A stretch of DNA of 64,000 nucleotides from Sanguinoderma infundibulare (Eukaryota > Basidiomycota > Agaricomycetes > Polyporales > Polyporaceae): positions 1,178,001-1,242,000 of the forward strand of contig JAVLRN010000006.1 in NCBI GenBank assembly GCA_032821775.1, written 5' to 3'. Below are positions 58,447-64,000 of this stretch, one piece after another. The position numbers and the translations under genes were made by a program. The notes below the pieces were generated by a model, which was not told where the DNA came from, searched no databases, and saw nothing but the letters and a program-made list of their open reading frames with translations. The number at the start of each line of letters is the position of its first letter. Position 1 is the stretch's first letter.

Positions 58447-61272
58447 ATGTCGGGCGGCGGCCCCAGCAACGAACTCCGCAAGCGAAGAGGCGTCTCCGGG
58501 ACGCACCGCGGTGTCGCCTCAGATGTGGATGAGGATGAGCACTTGGACATCCAAAACCCTGTACGTGACACGTATGCGCATCCATGTTCGCCTTCATCTC
58601 ATCCGTGCACGATGCCCAGCGCAATCGCAGCTACATTGAGAAGGTGTTCGAAACCGAGCAAGTCAACATCGCGATGATTGTCGCGTTGACTACGATTGCC
58701 TTTGCGCTCCGTTTCTACAAAATCAACTACCCCGACCAGGTCGTGTAAGTCCGCCAAGAATACGTGTCTACCGCGTCGCGTCGGGTACTCACGTGCGACG
58801 TGTTCTAGCTTCGACGAAGTCCACTTTGGCAAGTTCGCCTCGTACTATATCACAAGACAGTACTACTTCGACGTACACCCTCCCTTCGCGAAACTCCTAT
58901 TCGGTCTTGCGGGCTGGTTCGTTGGCTACGACGGTTCCTTTGGCTTCGAGAACATCGGCGACAGCTACACCGAGGCCCACGTACCATATGTCGGCCTTCG
59001 TGCGCTCCCCGCCATCCTTGGCAGTCTCACCGTCCCCATTGTTTATGCTATCATGAAGGAGTGCGGTTATTCGACCATTGTCGCCGCTTTCTCGGCTTCC
59101 ATCGTCTTGTTTGGTGCGTGCAGCGCTGTTCTATCGCTGCTACCCGTACTCATTCGCATCTGTAGACAATGCACACATTGCCCAGGACCGTCTGATCCTC
59201 CTCGACGCCACCCTCATATTTTTCATGACATTGACAATGTACTCATACATCCGCTGGAAGAAACTCCGGTACAGGTAGGTATTTTGTGCAGCTCACGCGA
59301 CTGCGACTTGATTCCCTTCGTGCAGGGACTTTTCCTGGGACTGGTGGGTTTGGATTCTCGCCACTGGAACTTTCATGGCCTTTACGTGGGCCTCAAAGGT
59401 CAACGGTATCCTGACTGTCGTTGCTATTGGCATTGCCGTCATCATCGATCTGTGGGACATCTTGGACATCAAGAAGGGCCACAGCATGGTGAGCAACTCT
59501 TCCGGATATATTGTTACATCCGTATTCTCATCAAAGCTAGGAATACTTCTGGAGACATTTCATCGCTCGGGCTGCCGCCTTCATTGTCCTCCCCCTCTTC
59601 CTCTACCTCTCCATTTTCTGGGTCCACCTTTCCATCCTCACCAACTCCGGTACTGGTGACACCTTCATGAGCCCGGCCTTCCAGGAGACGCTTCGTGGTA
59701 ACGAGTTGTTGCTCAACAGTCAAGGTCGGTTGGCATTCTGACATGTCCGGTCTGATCGCATGACTGAGTTTCCGCCCTAGAGCTCCGCTACTTCGACACT
59801 ATCACTATTAGGCACAAGGACACTCGTGTTTTCCTCCACTCGCACCCTGACCGTTACCCGTTGAAGTACGAAGACGGTCGTGTCAGTAGTCAGGGCCAGC
59901 AGGTCACCGGTTATGGCCACGAAGACACAAACAACCACTGGCAAATCATTCCCACCAAGGCGCTGCCTGAGACTGGCCGTGGACGTGTTGTCCGCCACGA
60001 AGATGTTATCCAGTTGCTTCACGTCAACACCCAGACCCACCTGCTCACGCACGACGTCGCGTCACCCCTTATGCCCACGAACGAGGAGTTCACAACCTGG
60101 CCAAAGGACGACCACTCACGCCACAACGACACGCTGTTCCAGGTCCGTCTGGCTGATGGGTACGAGGGGGAGGAGTGGAAGAGCAAATCCGGACACTTCC
60201 GCCTGGTTCACGTCCCGACGAAGGTCGCAATGTGGACACACGCTAAGCAACTTCCTGACTGGGCGTACAAGCAGCAGGAGATCAACGGAAACAAGAATGT
60301 GAACGAGAAGACCGCGGTCTGGTTCGTTGACTCAATTGTCGCTGATGAGAGTGAGTTGTCTCCGTCCATTTAGTCACTGGGCTGTGCTGAATGACGTACT
60401 TAGCTGGCGATGACATGAAGGGGCGCACCGGTGACGTTGCCCCGAAAGAGCCCAAGTCGTTGAATTTCTTCAGCAAGTTCTTCGAGCTCCAGATCCTCAT
60501 GTTGCAGCACAACGCCGGTCTCACTGCATCGCACCCTTATGCCAGTGGTCCGATCAACTGGCCATTCCTCATTAGCGGTATCAGCTTCTGGACGCAATCT
60601 GAGGGCCAAAAGCAGATATACCTCATTGGTAACCTTGCCGGCTGGTGGACGTGCGTTATCGGTCTCTCCCTCTACACGGGTATCATGCTTGCGGACTTGA
60701 TCGCACGTCGTCGTGATATTGAGCCTCTCACTGAGCGTAAGTCTGCATCTTTTGGCCTTTTACGACTGTTACTCACAGCCCTACAGCTGTTCGCCGTCGT
60801 CTTGTCAACTCGACTGGTTTCTTCGTCCTCTTCTGGGCTGTGCACTACTTCCCCTTCTTCGTGATGAGCCGCCAGCTGTTCGTCCATCACTATCTGCCCT
60901 CACACCTCATCTCTGCACTCATCGCTGGATCCGTCCTCTCCTTCGCCTTGTCGGAGACTATCAACTACCCTATTTCAATATGGGGTCCTCGTCTGCGCGC
61001 CAACAAGAGGCCGACATACGCCGACTTGGGAGTGCGGGGCCCAATAATTGTCGGCATGTTCTCGCTCATCCTCTTCATCCTGTTCGTATACATGGCGCCT
61101 TTGACTTATGGCACTCCTGGGTACGTTCCACGGTATTGTTACTTGTCCTTGATCAATTGGCTAATCCGTCAATGTGCGCGATTCTAGACTGGATGGCCAC
61201 TCTGTCAACCGTCACCGCTTGCTGTCAAGCTGGACCCTCCACTTCGCGGCGAAGCCCACGGACATCGAGTGA
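58447..61272 (+). CDS. PMT4: Dolichyl-phosphate-mannose protein mannosyltransferase PMT4
   Basis: An ER polytopic enzyme that transfers mannose from Dol-P-Man to Ser/Thr of secretory and membrane proteins. Exon 1 encodes a cytosolic start MSGGGPSNELRKRR. The first luminal loop has the catalytic Asp-Glu pair in FDEVHFGKFASYYITRQYYF followed by DVHPPFAKLLFGLAGWFVG. Downstream are DNAHIAQDRLILLDATLIFF and KWNGILT-type helices. The central MIR domain is recognisable from GTGDTFMSPAFQETLRG, then HSHPDRYPLKY, GYGHEDTNNHWQIIPTK and FRLVHVPTKVAMWTH. The C-terminal block MLQHNAGLTASHPYASGPIN with WPFLISGISFWTQ is the signature of the PMT4/POMT1 subfamily. The protein ends WTLHFAAKPTDIE at 61272. About nine introns. 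Confidence 0.92.
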
Positions 61273-63122
61273 TTGCTCGTTTTGGAGCGTGCAGTGTATG
61301 GCGTTCTGCGCTAGCGCGGAACGTCGATTCGGTTCCTATCTACTATTTGTGTTCTATACCTCTCTACACCGGGGACGCCTCGCCTCTGTATATATGAAAA
61401 CACAAATTAACCTCTATCGTCGTCCCAGATGTCATTTGGTATTTGTTCATTGTACGACTCTGACAAATGCAGTCGTTGACTCCGGACGAGCACTACTGGC
61501 TCGACTCCACTTTCCAGCCACGGAAATTCCTGAAATAGGTTCGCAACCGGACATCCTTGGCGACGTTTGGCCACTCTCAGCATCACCTTCCAAGTCTGAT
61601 GGCCATCGCGACCTTTGGGTAGGCCATGGATGTTTTTGTTCCTCAGGTGTTCTTTGGGGGAGTGCTGACGAAGCGCGTTTCCCGTAAATGAAAAGTTAAT
61701 AAATCTGGTGGGATCAGCAGAGAAGACGCATGTGCTATACTGAGTCCGGATCGCTTAGGTATGTCCTTAGCGATTTCGAAGTCCAGAAGTGCATGGTACT
61801 CACCGATATCCATCTGCCATCCGACCTCAGTACGACGCCTTCGACCGAGATGGATGACATCTACCTCGTGCGACTTTGGCGTGCGGTGGTCCTTACGCTT
61901 TCCGAGCGCGCACATGCGTCGCAGTTAAGTTTAACCTCAATGTTCGTATCAGTATACCTCGGCCTGTGTGCTCGACCGTCAGTGCGTTTGCGACTGGACA
62001 ATGTGGCGCGACGCGTCCGCACCGTCTCCCGTGAGTGCGGCGCGAGAGTGTGAGCTTAACAGGCACCTATACAGGCACCCGACGCTATACGTGTGAGAAT
62101 GATCTACGTTTTGACAGGCTGCGGGCGGTGTCGCTGTGCATGCATTCGGCTCTCGTCCGAGGTATGTTTTGGTTCTGGTACGGTCTCGGTGTGGCAGATG
62201 GAGCGGGGCCCGATACACGGACACCAGCTGCGTTGTGCATCGTGAACGTCGGCACTTTCAGAACGATGGGGACGTTCTAGCGTTCTAGCCCCTGGGTGCA
62301 GTGACACGGGCTTCACGGTAATACTGACAAGCACGCGCTTCCTGATGTGGAATGGGGTATCACCGACTGGTCTATCAGGACGGTGGATGGCTGCTTCCGC
62401 CGATATCCGAGGCTAGAAGGACGCATCGGACTGTTGGACGAGTGGAGTGCTTGAAATTGAAGTTCCGTTCGGTGCACTGCACTCACGATTGTGGACCCCG
62501 GGGAGTCCTCAAGACTGTGACAGTCACGGTTGCCTGATCGCGCGTTTGTCGTGCTGACCATTGCCCTCCATTGCCTTGCGCCCGAAACATGATGATCTGA
62601 TCTGATCCAGAATCCTTCTTCTTCTTCGCAGGTACTGGTTGCTTCTGTGCCTTCCGATGGCTCAGTCGATCGTGCATACTAATCTTTGATATTCTAACAG
62701 TTCGTCAGGCTTCTGAACTTCTTCAACTTCCTCTGAGTCAAGCTGAGGTTTGGAGGGTGGCTCGGCGGAATGCCACTCGGAAGTCTCATCCCGCCGGGTG
62801 TCGAGCGGACGAAGGACACAATGCCCGCGGAGATGTGAGTCACGCCAATCCGTGGCTGTTCGACGCCAGCTGCAGTAGATCAACTGCGCCACAAGCCCCC
62901 CGCCTCGCGGCTCGCCTGCACGGAGCGTCCGTCGGATGCGCGTTGGAGGGCGTTATCGCCACCGTCCAATCGTGTAGGCTGTCGCAGTGATTGAGTATCC
63001 GCTCTTGCGTAGCCCGACACCCGTTCTATAACGAATAGCCGTGATGGCCGCCGGCGTTCCAAGTCTTTTAATACTTCGCCTACGATGGTGCCGATCCTAG
63101 GAGCCATTGACATTCCACAGAC
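61273..63122. other. Accessory intergenic region
   Basis: 1.85 kb. Minus-strand ORFs at 61643-61915, 62662-62892 and 62880-63113 are short. The last begins MSMAPRIGTIVGEVLKDLER, only nine bases from the start of the next gene, and could be a small divergent remnant. None has a recognisable domain. No tRNA was found. Confidence 0.35.
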
Positions 63123-64000
63123 ATGGATCTCAGCATCTTCCTCAATGAGCAGAACTGGGCCCCGTTCGAGCGGGAGGGAAAGTCGACCTACACTCGGTGA
63201 GTCGACGGAGCAATTGAGAACGTCATTTCATTTCTGACCTTCCACGTGCACCTTAGGCCGATGTATGGCTCGGAGGTTCTGTTGCACCAGACGCACAAGT
63301 TCATGGATGGGTACGCAGTTCTAGTTGGGCTAAGTGCACGCATGATATCTTATGACGCCGTTAGCCTTGGTGAGGTCGTCATGGGCATCACCCTCAACAC
63401 CCGCCTTGACAAGCCAACATTGAAAGCGAAAATCCTCGATAGCTTGACCTACGGCCGGTGAGTCGCACGCTGGCAGTATGTTCAAAGTTCGTCTTATAAT
63501 GACGTTGTGTCAGGTTCGTTTCTCCGATCATCGCCTCGACAATTAAGGTCGGGGTGTACGACCCGGACCTGCCGTCTTGGATATACACTCCTGCTGCGAA
63601 CGCGCAGGAAGCGAAGGCTTGGGCGGTGGATACGCTCGAACTGGCCAGCGGCCCTTATACCCCAGATGAGTTCATCAAGGTCTGCAATCAGCGGCGCCTG
63701 CCATACACCCGTGCGGACGGCGTCGAGCAGTACTTCCGCGCCTTCCTCGTCGACGACCTGAACGGAAAGCCTGCGTTTGTCATCCATGGCACGCATGCCG
63801 TCTGGGACGCCCATCCAACCCTCAATTTCTTCAACATCTTGCTCACTCACCTCACCGAGGGCAAGCCAGAGGAGCAGCCCGACAACCTTGCGTGGGGTAC
63901 GGAGTGGCAGAACCTCCCTCCGGGGCCCATTACCGCGACCGGTGGTCCGAAGCCAGACTGGGATACCCAGGGCATGCAGCTGTTCGGGATTATGCAGCAA
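63123..64000 (+). CDS. Acyltransferase-like protein, 5' part only
   Basis: A member of the condensation/alcohol-acetyltransferase superfamily (CoA-dependent acyltransferase fold), cut off by the window end. The start MDLSIFLNEQNWAPFEREGK is followed over introns by PMYGSEVLLHQTHKFMDG, then VVMGITLNTRLDKPTLKAKI and SPIIASTIKVGVYDPDLPSW. The central exon holds the catalytic HxxxD motif as HAVWD in FVIHGTHAVWDAHPTLNFFN. Proteins of this type in fungi include putative trichothecene- or alcohol-acetyltransferase-like enzymes, but the substrate cannot be known. Three introns precede the long exon. About 230 residues are visible; the DFGWG-like region would lie beyond the window. Confidence 0.75.

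Overview
The window is nuclear DNA of a filamentous basidiomycete, most likely an Agaricomycete; a polypore is a guess. The genes are GC-rich and dense, and most are cut by many 50-70 nt introns with GTRNGT donors and YAG acceptors. Both strands are used freely, and several gene families (DUF6533 membrane proteins, DUF4246 proteins, DUF2015 small proteins) are typical of fungi or mushrooms. I found no bacterial-type operon, CRISPR array, rRNA gene or convincing tRNA. All gene models are spans from start codon to stop codon inferred by eye; introns lie inside them.

Layout. 0-9.3 kb: an MFS drug transporter flanked by a diverged 45-bp direct repeat, an orphan basic protein with a palindrome next to its TATA box, the ribosome-quality-control factor RQC1/TCF25, and a decayed 3' fragment of a GH43 glycosidase gene. 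9.5-11 kb and 36.2-37.6 kb: the two inverted copies of a roughly 1.4-kb duplicated module of unknown nature. One copy keeps a three-exon 124-codon reading frame and the other is broken. 12.4-23.4 kb: housekeeping genes: IK/RED splicing factor, PP2A B subunit CDC55, COX9, an ER J-protein, an FBXO9/HRT3-type F-box protein, EMC5 and a DUF2015 protein. 24.3-35.6 kb: an orphan copia-type gag-like ORF, a sterol O-acyltransferase, a glutathione transferase, the vacuolar TRP channel YVC1 and an F-box/LRR-like protein. 38.3-46 kb: a frameshifted DUF6533 membrane protein, the sterol reductase ERG4 and a DUF4246 protein. 46.2-61.3 kb: two adjacent PX/SNX-BAR genes (VPS5 and MVP1), an MBP1-type APSES cell-cycle transcription factor whose DNA-binding domain is split by an 805-nt intron, the U4/U6 snRNP protein PRP4 and the O-mannosyltransferase PMT4. 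63.1-64 kb: the 5' part of an acyltransferase with an HxxxD motif, cut by the window edge.

Functionally this is mostly a core-genome segment (endosomal retrieval, ER quality control, sterol metabolism, splicing, cell-cycle control), interrupted by small accessory islands around 8.7-12 kb, 24 kb, 35.6-41.7 kb and 61.3-63.1 kb. No gene cluster forms an obvious new pathway. The least explained signals are the inverted 1.4-kb module pair with its conserved promoter and hairpin, the orphan gene at 3.5 kb with its upstream dyad, the G18 tract beside a cryptic acceptor in YVC1, and the oversized intron in MBP1.
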